Of a DNA stretch of 64,000 nucleotides, positions 1 to 10,824 are shown one piece after another; position 1 is the stretch's first letter, and the number at the start of each line of letters is the position of its first letter. A model generated the notes under the pieces. It was not told where the DNA came from. It saw only the letters and a program-made list of their open reading frames with translations, and made no database searches. The stretch is from Massospora cicadina. Taxonomy: Eukaryota > Entomophthoromycota > Entomophthoromycetes > Entomophthorales > Entomophthoraceae. Position numbers and translations under genes: made by a program. The stretch covers positions 124,001 through 188,000 of the forward strand of contig JAKSZP010009292.1 of NCBI GenBank assembly GCA_022478985.1, written 5' to 3'.

Positions 1-27
1 ATCTGGTAGATGCTCTCAATGAGGGCA

Positions 28-545
28 TGTTTCCAAGCTCAGTTAGGATCAAGGCCCACACATAATTATCAAATTTCTCCCAGAAATTCAGTCAAGCATA
101 TTCTTTATGGGCTAAAAACTTAGTTTTATGGCACTAGAAAAAAGCAAAGGTAAGTTTATTATTGAAAATTATTTATGTTTTGACTTCAAAAAGTCTTAGA
201 TATGCATCAAGTCATGATAACTAAATAAGTTTTGGTTTCCCAAGTTAAAAATAGGCTGCGAGTCAAAATATAAGTTTTTTTAAAACATTATGCTATCGCA
301 AAAATGAAACAAAAGATATTATAGGGGAATACTTAGTATGGGTCAGTTGATTGATATGGTAAAGAGGAAGGATCTTTCTTACTGATGAGCGATGAGGTTG
401 AGAAATGTTAGATTTAAATTGTTGATTGGTCATAATAATTTTTTGAATGTAATCATCTTTTGGGGAAATGATTAACATACCCATCATAGGAGGTAGCGAT
501 TCTCAATTTCTTACCAAATTGGGCATCTCAAGAGGTTTTCCAACA
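28..545 (-). repeat. 3' LTR of element A
   Basis: It aligns along its length with 6434-6972, sharing tracts such as ttcagtcaagcata, tggcactag, agatttaaattgttgattgg/agatttaaattattgattgg and ttgggcatctca. On the minus strand it begins TGTTGG and ends CA. Many small indels separate the copies, so the insertion is old. The first 27 bases of the window are outside it. Confidence 0.75.
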
Positions 546-589
546 ATGTACCTTTAGATCTTGCCTAGATGGCATGTATATTTAAAGGA

Positions 590-1560
590 TTCAAGTATGG
601 GAAAATTAATAAAGAGCTAGTAACAATGCTTTAAAAGAATATTTGATACCATGGTGATAGATGACTTTATATGGTACAGACCATAAAGAATCAAGTTTAT
701 GATTTCAACCTCCAGGTATATGTTGATAAAATTAAGACAAGATCCCCTATTTGGTATTCAGGTAGGATAGACCTGTGAGCATTAGCTTGAATCCTCCTCT
801 TAGGGAGTAGTGGGAAGAGAGTGTGAAATAAGGGCTTATAACCAAATAATCTCATCAACTAACCTTCTCATGGCAAAATTATTAGATTTAGGAGTAGCAT
901 CATCAATAATAGGTTGTATACTTTAGGGTAAAATAGGCTCTCGACCATAAAGAGCCTTAAAGGGATAAATATTAATTATGCAATGATAATTAACTTGATA
1001 TGCTGACTTTGCACTGATTAAGTATAAAAACCATCGCTAGAATCAGCCAAGGCCATTTTTCTAAGTATGGGTATCAGAGTCCCATTGGCTCGTTCAACTG
1101 CACCATTTGTGGAAGGGCGATATGGAGCAGTAAATGATTGGTAGGTGCTCATCAACTTAGTAATTTCAGTTACTAATTGGGAGATAAAATTAGTTCTATT
1201 GTAATATAATAGAACTTTTGGGATGCCATGTCATGTGAAAATTTGTTTAAAATGGAAGGAGGAAGTGGTTTAGCCATAACAGAAAAAACAGAAACTGCTT
1301 TGATCCATTTAGTAAAATGATCAATATCAAGAATAATATAACGAAGGCCATACATAGCAGTAGAAAGGGGGACCTACTACATCTTCGCTCATAGTGAAAT
1401 AGGCTCCCAATGTCACACAATCTTATGCTGACAGATTAAAGCCCACCACGTTGTCTTTGGCAATTGAGAACAGGTTTATAAAATATCATGGACGGCCTTA
1501 ATCATATTGTCCCAAAGGCAGCGATTCTGTAACCATTTCACTATCTTATTGACAGCCCCA
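590..1560 (-). pseudogene. Integrase of element A, broken
   Basis: Remnant of the Ty3/gypsy integrase that inserts the element cDNA into chromosomes. On the minus strand, near 1355-1300, a core segment reads YIILDIDHFTKWIKAV, carrying the first catalytic Asp of the D,D-35-E triad. Further on, APYRPSTNGAVERANGTL (about 1095-1040) is the stretch around the third catalytic acid; NGAVERANG is well preserved. The C-terminal part (PEYQIGDLVLIL, near 780) resembles the GPY/F region. Several frameshifts and stops separate these blocks. It lies directly downstream of RNase H and upstream of the 3' LTR, the normal Ty3/gypsy position. Confidence 0.75.
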
Positions 1561-1599
1561 GAACAAGTGGTTTGATGAGCTTCCATAATAGGTCTTGTC

Positions 1600-3060
1600 T
1601 TAGCAGATGGTCAGATAGAAGGGAGCTACTTGGTTCCTAATTTTTATAAAGTAAACCCTCCTAAATTTGGTATTCACAATTCATGATTGTAATATGGAAA
1701 TAATATACTTGGATTCATGACCCAAAGTTCAGGCCTACCAATTAGGTCAAAAAATGCGATCCTCTTCACCCTTGAATAATGTGAGTATGGGCAGCCTATA
1801 AAGTTCATCTGCACTTTAGTAGATACTCCAGCGCGTTGCTTTATTGAGAAATTGAAGTTTTGGAGCTTCAAAGCCCACCTAGATAAACGTCCATAAGGAT
1901 CTTTCATATTCTGTAACCATTTTAAGGAGCATGATCAGTAAAAATTGTAAGTCCGTTGCCATAAAGATAGGGGCAAAAATGTTTGATTGATAATAGTACC
2001 ACGAGACATTCATTTTAGTAACGCTGTAATTGGATTCTTCTAGTTTGGAGAGAGGTTTTTACTATAACATGTTATAACAAGTCTACAAAGTTAGAATCCT
2101 GATGAGTAGTATTGCCCGTCAACCACATTACTGGCATCAGTAAATAAAAGAAAAGGTCTTGTAAAATCAGGATGAGATAAAACTGGAGCCTAATTAAAAA
2201 TTGGTGTAACAGGTCAAATACTTGTTGTTGCGACTCTTCTCAGGAAATAGGGACTTCCTTGTGTAATAAATAAAAACCAAAGGTTTTGCAATATTGGTAA
2301 AGTGGGTGCCTAGGCGGTAATAACCAACTATCCCTAAGAAAACTCTAATATTCACATAAATCTTTAGGAGTGGACATGTCCTTAATAGCTTAAAAATTTT
2401 AAAACAAAGGCAATTTTCTTTCTCAGTTAATCTTATGGCCTAAAAATTCCATCTCAGTTTTGAAAAAGCACATTTAGATGGCTTCATCATAAAAAAAGCA
2501 TGACAGATTTGGCTAAATACTTCTTTTAGTGATCTAAGTGTTCATTAGATGTGTGTTAAATACAATGACATTGTCTAAATAGATGAGGAAACAAGAAAGC
2601 TCTAAAATTTCAAATAACCCATACATGGCCCTTTGGAGTGTAGCAGGGGAATTACAAGGCCCCTGCAGCATATGAGTAGGCTCAAATAACTCTTCTCTAA
2701 AAATTAAAGAACATTTTACCAATCCTCTGGGGCAAGTTCAATTTTATAATAACCATTAACCAGGTCCATAGCTGAAAAGAACTGGGACCCTGATAAAACT
2801 CTCAGCGAATCATTAATATGAGGTAATGGATATAAATTTTTTTATTATTAGCATTAAGACGTCAATAATCTATACATACCATATGAACCTCATCTTTATT
2901 ATGACCAGAAGTAAGGAGGAAGCCCATGGCTCTGTGAAGGGGTTATTAACCCAGCGTCTAATAATTGCTTAATATCATAGCTACTTGAGCCTCCTCAACC
3001 TTAATTTTTTTGTAAGGATGGGCTCAAATAGGGGAGGCTTCTCCAGTTTTACTTTATGTT
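1600..3060 (-). pseudogene. Reverse transcriptase and RNase H of element A, broken
   Basis: Minus-strand remnant of RT and RNase H, which copy element RNA into DNA and remove the template. RT is recognised by LFEPTHMLQGPCNSPATLQR (2660-2600) and the catalytic box FLIYLDNVIVF (near 2590-2560), where the usual YLDD has become YLDN. An earlier block WASSLLLV sits near 2925. RNase H begins near 2160 with LLFTDASN. Its end is MKDPYGRLSRWALKLQNFNF, 1907 downward, matching MKDPTGRLARWALKLQ in G and K. Stops break every block, and loss of the second active-site Asp alone would abolish polymerase activity. Confidence 0.8.
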
Positions 3061-4250
3061 GTAAATTTTCCATTAACCTAAAATCACAGAACATTTTGAA
3101 ACTATACCTGCATAATTTTCAATAAGAACTCCTCTTCTTGTTGTTGTTCAGGTAAAAGTAAGTCTCTAAATTACACCTCAACCCTAGAAATAGTAGATGG
3201 TTCATCTAGCCCAAAATCCCATAACTCCCCACATCCAGTGACAGATAATAAATCGCTTATAGAAGTAGGACGCACATAAACAATAATTTTTTTCTATGTA
3301 AGTTTATAGGTCACAATGTAAGATTATCAAATAGAACTTATAGTTCCATTGTAAGCAGAATCAAATATTCCGTGGAAAGTTAAAGCCTATAAATGATAAG
3401 GGTTAAGGGTGGTTAGCTGAGCGGGTAAAACTGCTTCCACCCCTAGTGCAGGTTATGAATTTGAAACCTGTACTGGCTAGAAAAATTCTTGGTGTGGTAT
3501 ATCTGTCCCAAGGTCGACCCACCTCAAATACTTTTTTAATGATAAGGTTTAGCGTTACTTGAAATTTTAATTCATGGTCAGCTGGTATGAATACTTGGAC
3601 TCATGTATCATTAATAACTTGAGCTTAAGGAGGAATAATGTCAGGTTGAGAAAGTATAAAGGCATTCCCACTGCTGAAAAATTGAAGGAGGAGGAGTAAT
3701 AGTTTATGATCCCAGTTTGCAGTATTTGAGATGAAAAACAGATTTAGGATATTCCAATAAATACATTGTTTAAGTCTACCCTTATCATTTGGGACAGCTT
3801 TATAAAAATCAATGGGACTAAATACCAAAATAAGGTTTTTTAATTGTCCTTATGACTAATAATAGATCAAACTCAATTAAAAATTGGGTTCACAATGGGA
3901 GATCATAACAATTATTATCCAACACCATTGATGAGGCTGAAACAATCAATTTCTCAAATTTCATTGGGGGTGAGTAAAAAGCTCCTATAGATTTATATAG
4001 GAAGACCCAGCATTAGCATATTCTTGAAAGAGATTTAATTTATGCATGATTTTGATTTTTATATAAACTGGGATGAGACCACATTGATAGGTGTTACCAT
4101 GTCAAAATGCTAAAACTTTTACTTTATGAACCAATACATCCACTCAGGTCATATCAATTCCAAAATGTGGAATTGAAAATATAGAAGTACAAATTATCCA
4201 AATTGGAGTTGAAGATAAAACAGAAGAATAAGGTGAAACTATATATTTAT
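3061..4250 (-). pseudogene. Protease and dUTPase-like segment of element A, broken
   Basis: The region between gag and RT. Near 4100 the minus strand reads FDMVTPINVVSSQF. This aligns with DTGSPVNVISSKL of K, so it is the aspartic protease active site with DTG changed to DMV. Downstream come pieces like a trimeric dUTPase: an IP segment (VFIPADHELKFQV, about 3590-3550) and GIFDSAYNGTI (about 3375-3340). The latter is close to the dUTPase motif-3 consensus GVIDxDYRG. The SINE at 3406-3537 separates the two pieces. The homologous parts of G and K are better preserved. Protease assignment is fairly safe; the dUTPase relation is inference from motif order. Confidence 0.6.
3406..3537 (+). mobile_element. 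tRNA-derived SINE with target-site duplication
   Basis: A 132-base insert flanked by AATGATAAGGGTTA (3392-3405) and AATGATAAGGTTTA (3538-3551), a 14-base duplication with one mismatch. Near its start is TAGCTGAGCGGG (3414-3425), an exact match to the RNA polymerase III A-box consensus TRGCNNAGYNGG. About 35 bases later, GAATTTGAAACC resembles a B box (GGTTCGANTCC) that has lost its CpG. The B box lies in a hairpin GTGCAGGTT/AACCTGTAC. About 60 bases of unrelated body follow, with a short T-rich end. These are the hallmarks of a SINE mobilised by LINE machinery. I saw no second copy in the window. Confidence 0.75.
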
Positions 4251-6420
4251 CACCTAACTCATCAGGAAATCAAGATCACTTGGAGCAGAAATCACATAGC
4301 AATCCTTAGATGGACTAGAAAATTAAGTTTGAGGCAAAAGAGTTGGTAACAAAGGGAGTCTTGTGCACTAAGCTGACTCCTCTCTTTTGACTCATCAGAT
4401 TGTTTATTCAAGCATTGTTTTACCATATGGCCACTTAATCCACAATAACCACAGGGCTCTTTTTTACTTGGGTTTGCTTTTAGGAGATACTGCATGAACA
4501 TAGGTCAAGGGGGACTAGCTAAATATGAGTGCAACACCATTATATATCTCTATGAATGCCTCCTTTATATTAAATATAGACTAAAAACTAATTTTTTAGC
4601 GACTTTTAAATGAAGAAGCAGTTGAGTAATTGAGGAAAATACAGTTAATACAGCGGAGATAGCATCATCCAAGGTGATGAGTTTACAAGTAGCAAGAGTT
4701 TGAGCGTCACAATAAAAATTCTTGGTAATATCTTGAACTGACTTGCCTCATTTGATTTGAATACTCATAAAGGCTGTTTTAGTTAGATTAATCTGCTCGC
4801 TTCAAAATTCTTTGATAAGGGCACTTTAAACTTGAGCCGAGGTGTGACAAACCTTAAGGTGGGGAACTTAATTTCTTGAGCAAAAAAAGCTTAAATAGGA
4901 GGCATTCTGTTGAACCTTTCAGTGATCAGTTGCTTCCTCCATAGCTCGTTAATAAATAAACAAATAGGAATGAATGCTACCTTTACCTGGTTCATACTTA
5001 TCTTTAAAAATAAGTTTAAAGAATTGAAAACACCAGATAGTACATGAACAACAGGTACCATTACATGATCAGCTTTAGAGGGTTCAGAAAGAAGAAATAG
5101 GTTTGAGGAGGAATCCAATCATTCTGTTGTTGTAATTTGTTAATCATCCTGTAGATTTTAATCCATTGAGCGAGGTGATAACTGGAAGAAGATTGATTTA
5201 GATTGGAAATTGACGCGAGCATCTAATTTTCTGCTGTCAAGCACTCTATACATTTCAGTTAAACAATCAATGGAAGCTGATAACACTGCAAATTGTGTTG
5301 ATTTCAAGGACTGATTATTCTCGCATAGACAATGGACATTGTTAATGACCTCCACCAAATTAATTAAGGCATAGTTTGAATCAGCTGAGCGCCCTTCTAA
5401 AGATAGGTAACATACCTGAGCTATGGCTCATATTTATTGTTCTAATGCTTGACCTCATATTTCCAATTGGTCAAAATTTTCATAATTAAAATCATAATGG
5501 TAGAACCTGGGGGTTCAGATGGCCCAGGGGGGCAGGTGGGCCTTGATTCCCTTCAAGTCCAGTATGACCACTTTCAACAGTAAATTCTGGTACCACATAA
5601 GGGGAACTAGGGGGTTCAGGGGGTCCAAGATGTCCAGGAGGACCTCTAGCCCCGGGTAGCCTTTGCTATTGGCACTCAAAACTTCAACAAAATGGTTAAG
5701 TAACTTATTGATTACAGCAAACTGGTTAGCATATTGAGTCCCTAATTGGCCCAACTGAGCTGAAAAATTACTTTCAAGGTTGTTGACTCTTTGGCGAATA
5801 GGTTTACCAGCTTCATTAATCTGATGAGCTACTTTGTGGCATAAATAAACTTCAACTCCATTATTAGTTTGGTTAAGTTGATTATATAATTATTAATTTG
5901 TGTCTTATTATCATTTATGGCTTCTTAGTTATCATGGCCAAATCTATAGCAGTTCCATAAAAAACTTGCTAACTGTGTTTAAAATTGTTGAGCCATATTT
6001 AACTGATGTTGAATCTTGGTGTGGTTTAAACCTAAAATATGAAATGAATAATCAATGGCTGGATGCACATACTGCCGGAGATATTGCATCATGCGAACAA
6101 ATTTAACTTCAATACTTTGTAAAATATCTGATTTTTAAAAATAAAATATATTATTAGGCACACTTGATGCTTGGGATTTATTTGGTCTCCCACCCAGATG
6201 AATAGTTCATGCAATCAATTCAGTATTTGTAAGGCTACCATCAATAGTTTAATCTGATAAATTATAATTTCAGGGCCTTTGATGACTAAAGTCATGTTGG
6301 CAGGGAACTGAAGCTCATTAGTGATAGCTGAGATTATCTCCTGCTAGGTATTATGTATCCATTAATATATATTTAGTGATTCCTCTAACAAGAGACTATT
6401 TTTGCTAAAATTATTCATAG
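4251..6420 (-). pseudogene. Gag of element A, broken
   Basis: Minus-strand gag remnant; Gag forms the particle and binds element RNA. The C-terminal zinc knuckle CGYCGLSGHMVKQC (about 4455-4415) fits CX2CX4HX4C intact. Upstream (4860-4570) is a capsid-like block with LITLDDAISAVLT, matching MLTLDDAVAAILT in K and MLTLDDAIAALLI in G. The N-terminal part from about 6410 (MNNFSKNSLLLEESL) to 5515 is long and rich in helical, polar sequence, like the extended Gag start of K. Stops and frameshifts are frequent, and the longest clean frame is 79 codons. There is no apparent start-proximal regulation to describe. Confidence 0.7.
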
Positions 6421-6433
6421 TTGTGTGAAAATA

Positions 6434-6972
6434 TGTTTTCTCCAGGCATCCTCAGAATCAAACCTGGCAGAAAGCACAAGTTTTAAAGATTCGCTCAAAA
6501 TTCAGTCAAGCATACGCTTCAAATGCTTTGAACTTAGTAGTTTCATGGCACTAGCAAAATTTCAAAGGTAAGTTTATCTTCAACAATCAAATATGTTTCA
6601 TATTCATAAGATGAAATATGCAGTGAGTCATGATAAATAAATAAATTTGGCTTTTCTAAGTCGAAAATATGCATTGAGTCACAATCTAAGATATAAAAAT
6701 ACTTTTGTTTAACTTTAGAATGAAAAATCAGAGATATTTCAATGGAAAACTTAATATGGAATAAAGTTGATCAAAGTGCCTCAGAAGAAAGATTTATCTT
6801 AAATGATGATCAATAAAATTGAAAAATTTTAGATTTAAATTATTGATTGGTCATAATAAAATCCTTTTCTAATGGGATCAACTTTGGGGGGAATGATTAA
6901 CATCCCCTATAATAGAAGGTATCAATTCTTTCTTTATTACCAAAATTGGGCATCTCATGAGGTTGTCAAACA
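6434..6972 (-). repeat. 5' LTR of element A
   Basis: Upstream partner of 28-545, 539 bases, beginning TGTTTGACAACC on the minus strand and ending CA next to gag. The internal sequence just after it shows no clear tRNA-complementary primer site. The five bases outside (ATCAT) do not match those outside the 3' LTR (GGGCA), so no target duplication is left or the ends have drifted. Confidence 0.75.
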
Positions 6973-7289
6973 ATCATTTTAGCTCCCACACCAGCACCAG
7001 CTACTCTTTAATATCACTTTTTTAATAAACATGACTGGGCCTACTTTCTGTTTCCTATTACCTTATTCACAGAGTCACATGATATCAATGCGCATGTGTA
7101 AGTCCCAGGGAACATCCCCTGGGTGTTGATTGGGCTATTTTTTTTGTTCCCAAGTAAGAAGGTACCAAAGAGGGTGGCTGTACCCCTCATTACTTAGGGC
7201 GATCTCGCCCACGTGGTAGATGAGCACTGAGTAACAGCTCGTCCACTTTGAATCTCTCCTCCGGTGCCCACCCTCACCTCAGCAGAACT
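6973..7289. other. Unassigned spacer
   Basis: No coding or repeat similarity recognised. It holds a perfect small hairpin (CCCAGGG and CCCTGGG around AACATC, 7107-7126) and short T runs. It may be the start of the LTR or leader belonging to the frames that follow. Confidence 0.3.
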
Positions 7290-7915
7290 AATACAGTTAA
7301 TCAGGGAAATCTATGCCAAGATCGCCAAAATGAAATTGATTGGTCCAAAATTGAGTGGTAATCTGCCCAATGTTTGGATTATAAGTGGTTGAAAAGGGAA
7401 GAAGACTGATTCATTGGCTGGAATTGCTGAAGGTTTTGATTCAGCTAACACTATGATTGTAAAAATTGACCCCTTCCCAAAATCATTGGGGATCATCCCT
7501 GACGGGCAGGTAATAGCATCAGACACCATCAAAGAGGGTTCAAAGCTCCCTTCTGGAAAATCAGGCATTGCAGCTGACACAATGCCTTTGACTGAAAGAA
7601 CAGCCCAGTGACCCAGCATGGGTGGGAAGGGTATCCCAAACCTGTTCCCAACCAATTGGGACCTCCCCTACGTGGGGTGCCCTTGGGGGATTCCCACTGC
7701 TCATCGGGCCAAATGCCGTTGCACCAGCTATCAAAAACGTAGCTGAGCCTCAGTTCATACATTTGAGATCAAACCAACAGAAAATCAGCCTACCACCAAA
7801 GTCTTCAATGTCAGTCCCAGTGAACTTATCCGACCCATTCCCAAACAATTCACCAGTTAAGTCAAAATTGAGGGTCTCAATCCCAGCTTGTCCCCACATC
7901 AATTGACTACTATTT
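7290..7915 (+). pseudogene. Unrecognised decayed frame upstream of the hydrophobic ORF
   Basis: A plus-strand frame that stays largely open for about 200 codons with a few stops. It includes IREIYAKIAKMKLIGPKLSG, a clean 65-codon run at 7414-7611 (rich in Gly, Pro, Ser and Asp), and, in the same register, SELIRPIPKQF near 7830. I recognise no family. It is not like the gag of A, G or K. It lies just before the membrane-protein-like ORF at 8039 and the TATA box at 8771. That placement suggests a leader or LTR of a retroelement whose RT follows at 9.0 kb. The opposite strand is also open in places (7311-7655), so coding status is uncertain. Confidence 0.35.
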
Positions 7916-8038
7916 GATCAGTTGCATCACACTGAGAAAATTGTTGGTCAATTTTCTTCCTTTTCCTTCACAATAAAATTTTGCCTCAAAAAGCCAATCA
8001 ACTTTGATTTTCTTGATTAGCTTCTGGCCACATTCTTG

Positions 8039-8572
8039 ATGGCTTTTCCCTGGTGGCCCGTCAGTCCGTACACTGGATGGGCTCTATCAGTACTCATGGT
8101 CACTATGGCCCCCACCATCATAGATTGGATTCAGCGAGCTAGATACTTATGGAAATTTAACCCTGTCATTATGAACTTTCGTCAACAATATACTAAGATC
8201 TTGTGGACTTTTGTCCACAATCTTCAAGCAAGGATCCACCCCCTTGTATCCCCAGTCAAATCAGTCCCATATACCGAGGAACTTGTTGAGACCATATTGG
8301 TGGTTCTGCCCCCTGCAGCAAGACCTCCAGGGTCTGGGGCGGCCTTTATTTGGTTTTTTCTTGGGATTGTTTTCACTATGGTCTTAAACCAACACTTAAT
8401 CGTTTCTAAATGCCCAGCCCCATACAACGTCATTTGGTCAGCAATGCCTCTGGCATTCTGGCTTGCTTTTTGGGTGTTTATGCATCCCATCTGGCAGGTT
8501 GGTCTAAATTTCTTCTGCCGTTTCCATGACAGCATGCACTTATGGACACAAGAACTACTGGGAACTTTATAA
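8039..8572 (+). CDS. Hydrophobic 177-residue ORF, possible multi-pass membrane protein
   Basis: Starts at ATG 8039, ends at TAA 8570-8572, and is uninterrupted, unusual in this window. Three hydrophobic stretches look like membrane segments: about residues 8-33 (YTGWALSVLMVTMAPTII), 100-122 (FIWFFLGIVFTMVLN) and 130-155 (WSAMPLAFWLAFWVFMHPIW). A polar middle section has several basic residues, and the protein is rich in Trp. I do not recognise the family. It could be a host gene fragment, an env-like protein, or an ORF inside an LTR, comparable with the hydrophobic frame in the LTR of element C. A TATA box lies 200 bases downstream, not upstream, which fits a position inside the 5' LTR or U3 of a following element. 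Confidence 0.4.
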   Translation: MAFPWWPVSPYTGWALSVLMVTMAPTIIDWIQRARYLWKFNPVIMNFRQQYTKILWTFVHNLQARIHPLVSPVKSVPYTEELVETILVVLPPAARPPGSGAAFIWFFLGIVFTMVLNQHLIVSKCPAPYNVIWSAMPLAFWLAFWVFMHPIWQVGLNFFCRFHDSMHLWTQELLGTL

Positions 8573-8989
8573 ACTTAAAAGTTACTCAGACTTTGGACCT
8601 TAAGCTGAATTTAGCCCCCAGTATTGGGAAAAAACTCTGCCATCATGTCATGACATGTGGTGAGGTTGCATGTGCATAATGAATTAAAACTTATGTTTCT
8701 TTGACATTCTTTGCAGCGTATGAGCTGCTATAAGAAGTGCTTATTGGTGTATTGTGAGTGACGCGCCAAGTATATATAGACTTGGAGCCTAGCTCCATGT
8801 CCTTTAATACCCGAGGACTTAGCTAGGGATTCCCACTATTCTAAACCATTTCTCCTTAGCCAACTATGAGATTATATCACCCTCAGCACTCCTCAAGTAA
8901 TATTTTACATACTTTCACATTTTTTTCTCCACATATAAAACTTCCATGAATTGAGCCTTGCCACCAGACATCCCCCACTCTAAGTAGAA
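8573..8989 (+). promoter_or_regulatory. AT-rich segment with TATA box, possible LTR end
   Basis: TATATATA at 8771-8778 sits after a GC-richer block (gtgacgcgccaag) and before about 180 bases ending in catcccccactc, like the U3/R/U5 part of an LTR. RT similarity starts soon afterwards on the same strand. I found no second copy in the window, so calling it an LTR is inference. Confidence 0.3.
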
Positions 8990-10235
8990 TCTAGATTTTT
9001 GCTTGTCTGTGGACCTGGTCATGATAAATTACCCATTGTACCACTAAACTGAAGATAAGGACAGAGCCCAGGGGGCATGGTGAGTGAGATGAAAGAGAAG
9101 AGCTGAAATATCAAGAAGTATTGTCCCATTGCCTCTTCATTTATCTTTCACAGTAGAAGGATGGCTAACTGTGGCCCTGTGTTGATTATGGGCACCTGAA
9201 CATATTGATAGTACTCATGCACCTACTCGCTGCCCCTGGAACAGTCCATCTTTTAAGCCAATGCAAAATACTGAGTCTTTTCAAAATCATGACTGGTGAA
9301 TGCGTTTACCCGTTTGAGAGTCAAGTAAGGGAAAGAATGGTTCACGGCCGTCTGAACTTTTGAAAAATCCTTTAATTCAGGGTTTTTTGGGTTAAAGAAT
9401 ACACTGGCAGAATTTCAGCTTCATTGATATTGTTCTGGGGAAATATGGTTACTTGCGCCATCACCTCTACCAATGGCATATTGATAAATTCTTATAACTA
9501 GGAGCAGCACGCCAGGGACCTGAAGCAGTGTTGGTTGCCTTCCATAAATCAGGCTCATCATGAAGTCCTCTAAGTGGGAGTTTTTCCGCAAAAATGGTAA
9601 CATTTTTTGGCAATTTAATCTAGAAGAAGTGTATGCAGTTCCCCTTGTAAATTGGATACAATCCAGATATGGAATACCCTGACCGCCTAAAAAGCTTTTC
9701 AGAATCTTCCTGGGAACAGTTACTTTCCTTAATAAGTTCTCCGCTGCCCTTACTCAGATAGAGGCGTCCTCCACCCACTGAATGAAAAGAGTGCCCTAAA
9801 TGGATGGACAAGTGCAACAAACCTTTGAGTCCATAAAGGAAGTTAAACTCTTAGCCCCAGTTTTTGCCACATGGACAAATCTGAACCCTTAATTGTGGCC
9901 TGTGAAGCCTCATTGGTAGCTGTGGGCGTGGTGGAGTTACATGAACATGATGGGGGTAAAATTAATGTTGCAACTTCTCCCAGAATTTAATTTCTTTGGA
10001 AACCGCATGGGATATCTATAATAAAGAGTTGGAAGAAGTATATTGGGCACTCACCCAATAGCAATACCTCCTTTAAGGGGAGCAACATGAGATCTTTTTG
10101 CGGACAGACTACATTACCATATCTATTATTGAAATCCCTAAAAGCTCTTTTACCATCAAGTATATATCTGCCGCAACCTCTAACTTCCACTTGAAGTACA
10201 AATTAATCAAGGTTCCTTGAATGTTCTATTTAACA
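8990..10235 (+). pseudogene. RT and RNase H remnant of Ty3/gypsy element B
   Basis: A plus-strand remnant spread over several frames. In order: an RT piece near 9.36-9.41 kb (GLKNTLAEFQ, like FGLKNAPAEFQ of known RTs); ARDLKQCW near 9.5 kb, as in the stretch after the YxDD box; FLGTVTFLNKF (about 9700-9735), the start of the RT-RNase H connection; FESIKEVKLLAPVFATW near 9830; an RNase H core VACEASLVAVGVV (about 9900-9940); and YNKELEEVYWALTQ near 10030. No protease or integrase is attached, and every block is shifted against the next. The element D integrase at 17.6 kb, same strand, could be the missing 3' part, separated by the insertion of C. Confidence 0.6.
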
Positions 10236-10557
10236 TTATAGGTTGAAATTCATCATTAACCCCAGTGCAGAGGACCACTATAAGCTTACCATTATTGTAC
10301 CCCAAAGCACAAATCCAATCCTTGGCACTCTTGAAGTCTCTTTTTCTGATCCTGACCCATGCGCGCCCATTTTCACCCAGGTTCTACACCCAGCAGTTGT
10401 TCTCAGAGGAGAAAGAACTGCATAAGGACCTTTATTAAAAGAACTTTAAGCGATTTTACATACTTGAAAGACGAGGTAAACATCTTCCAGGACATGATCT
10501 TAATTTCCCTTTCACTGCGCTCCTGTCTCATCAAGTAACACCCAAACCACCTATTTA
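10236..10557. other. Unassigned, between RNase H of B and LTR of C
   Basis: A 60-codon plus-strand frame (10243-10425) and some open minus-strand sequence, but no recognisable domain. By position it could be the RNase H-integrase connector of B, cut by insertion of C at 10558. Confidence 0.25.
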
Positions 10558-10824
10558 TGTAGGATGAATTTCTATAACTATCCCGTTTACAGCATGATAG
10601 TGCATGGTGCACAAGGCCAACGCCAGGGAACTAGCCGTTAGTATGAAAGTTATTAGAGCCCAGAAGAGGGTGCTGGAGAAATAACAACTTAGGCATATAA
10701 GTGCAATTATTATAATAAATAACCCACCAAAAGTGACGCGGTGCACAATGAGGAAGGGGGTAAGCGACCCAGGTTGGAGGAAACCTGTGAGAATCAATGG
10801 TGCATTAGGGAATAGCTTTATCAT
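10555..10824 (-). CDS. Hydrophobic frame inside the 3' LTR of C
   Basis: An 89-codon frame from ATG at 10824, almost entirely inside the LTR. Residues about 33-50 (GLFIIIIALICLSCYF) and 52-73 (TLFWALITFILTASSLALAL) look like two membrane helices. The 5' LTR copy keeps the same frame (LTPFLIVHRVAFGGLFIIII, then TLFWALITFILTASSLALAL) with two internal stops. The frame is open further upstream in both copies (SRSINLAI before the ATG). I know no family. Either the LTR codes for a small membrane protein or the composition is fortuitous; two copies of one LTR are not independent evidence of selection. Confidence 0.3.
   Translation of the reverse strand: MIKLFPNAPLILTGFLQPGSLTPFLIVHRVTFGGLFIIIIALICLSCYFSSTLFWALITFILTASSLALALCTMHYHAVNGIVIEIHPT

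Larger units (their letters stand above)
28..6972 (-). mobile_element. Ty3/gypsy LTR retrotransposon A, decayed
   Basis: A complete but heavily mutated LTR retrotransposon read on the minus strand. Two diverged direct repeats (28-545 and 6434-6972) flank gag (zinc knuckle near 4.45 kb), protease, a dUTPase-like segment, RT, RNase H and integrase, in that order from high to low coordinate. This is the Ty3/gypsy gene order, with integrase last. Gag and pol resemble elements G and K of this window, so A is an older member of that lineage. I could not find a matching target duplication or a convincing primer-binding site, as expected from LTRs this diverged. A SINE sits in pol at 3406-3537. No frame is long enough to work. 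Confidence 0.85.

Noticed and set aside
3406..3475. tRNA gene
   Set aside because: A-box is perfect, but no proper cloverleaf or acceptor pairing forms, the B-box is degraded, and a target duplication flanks a longer unit; called a SINE.
7311..7655. 114-codon minus-strand ORF
   Set aside because: Opposite strand of the 7290-7915 frame; it has no motif and no better case for coding than the plus strand.
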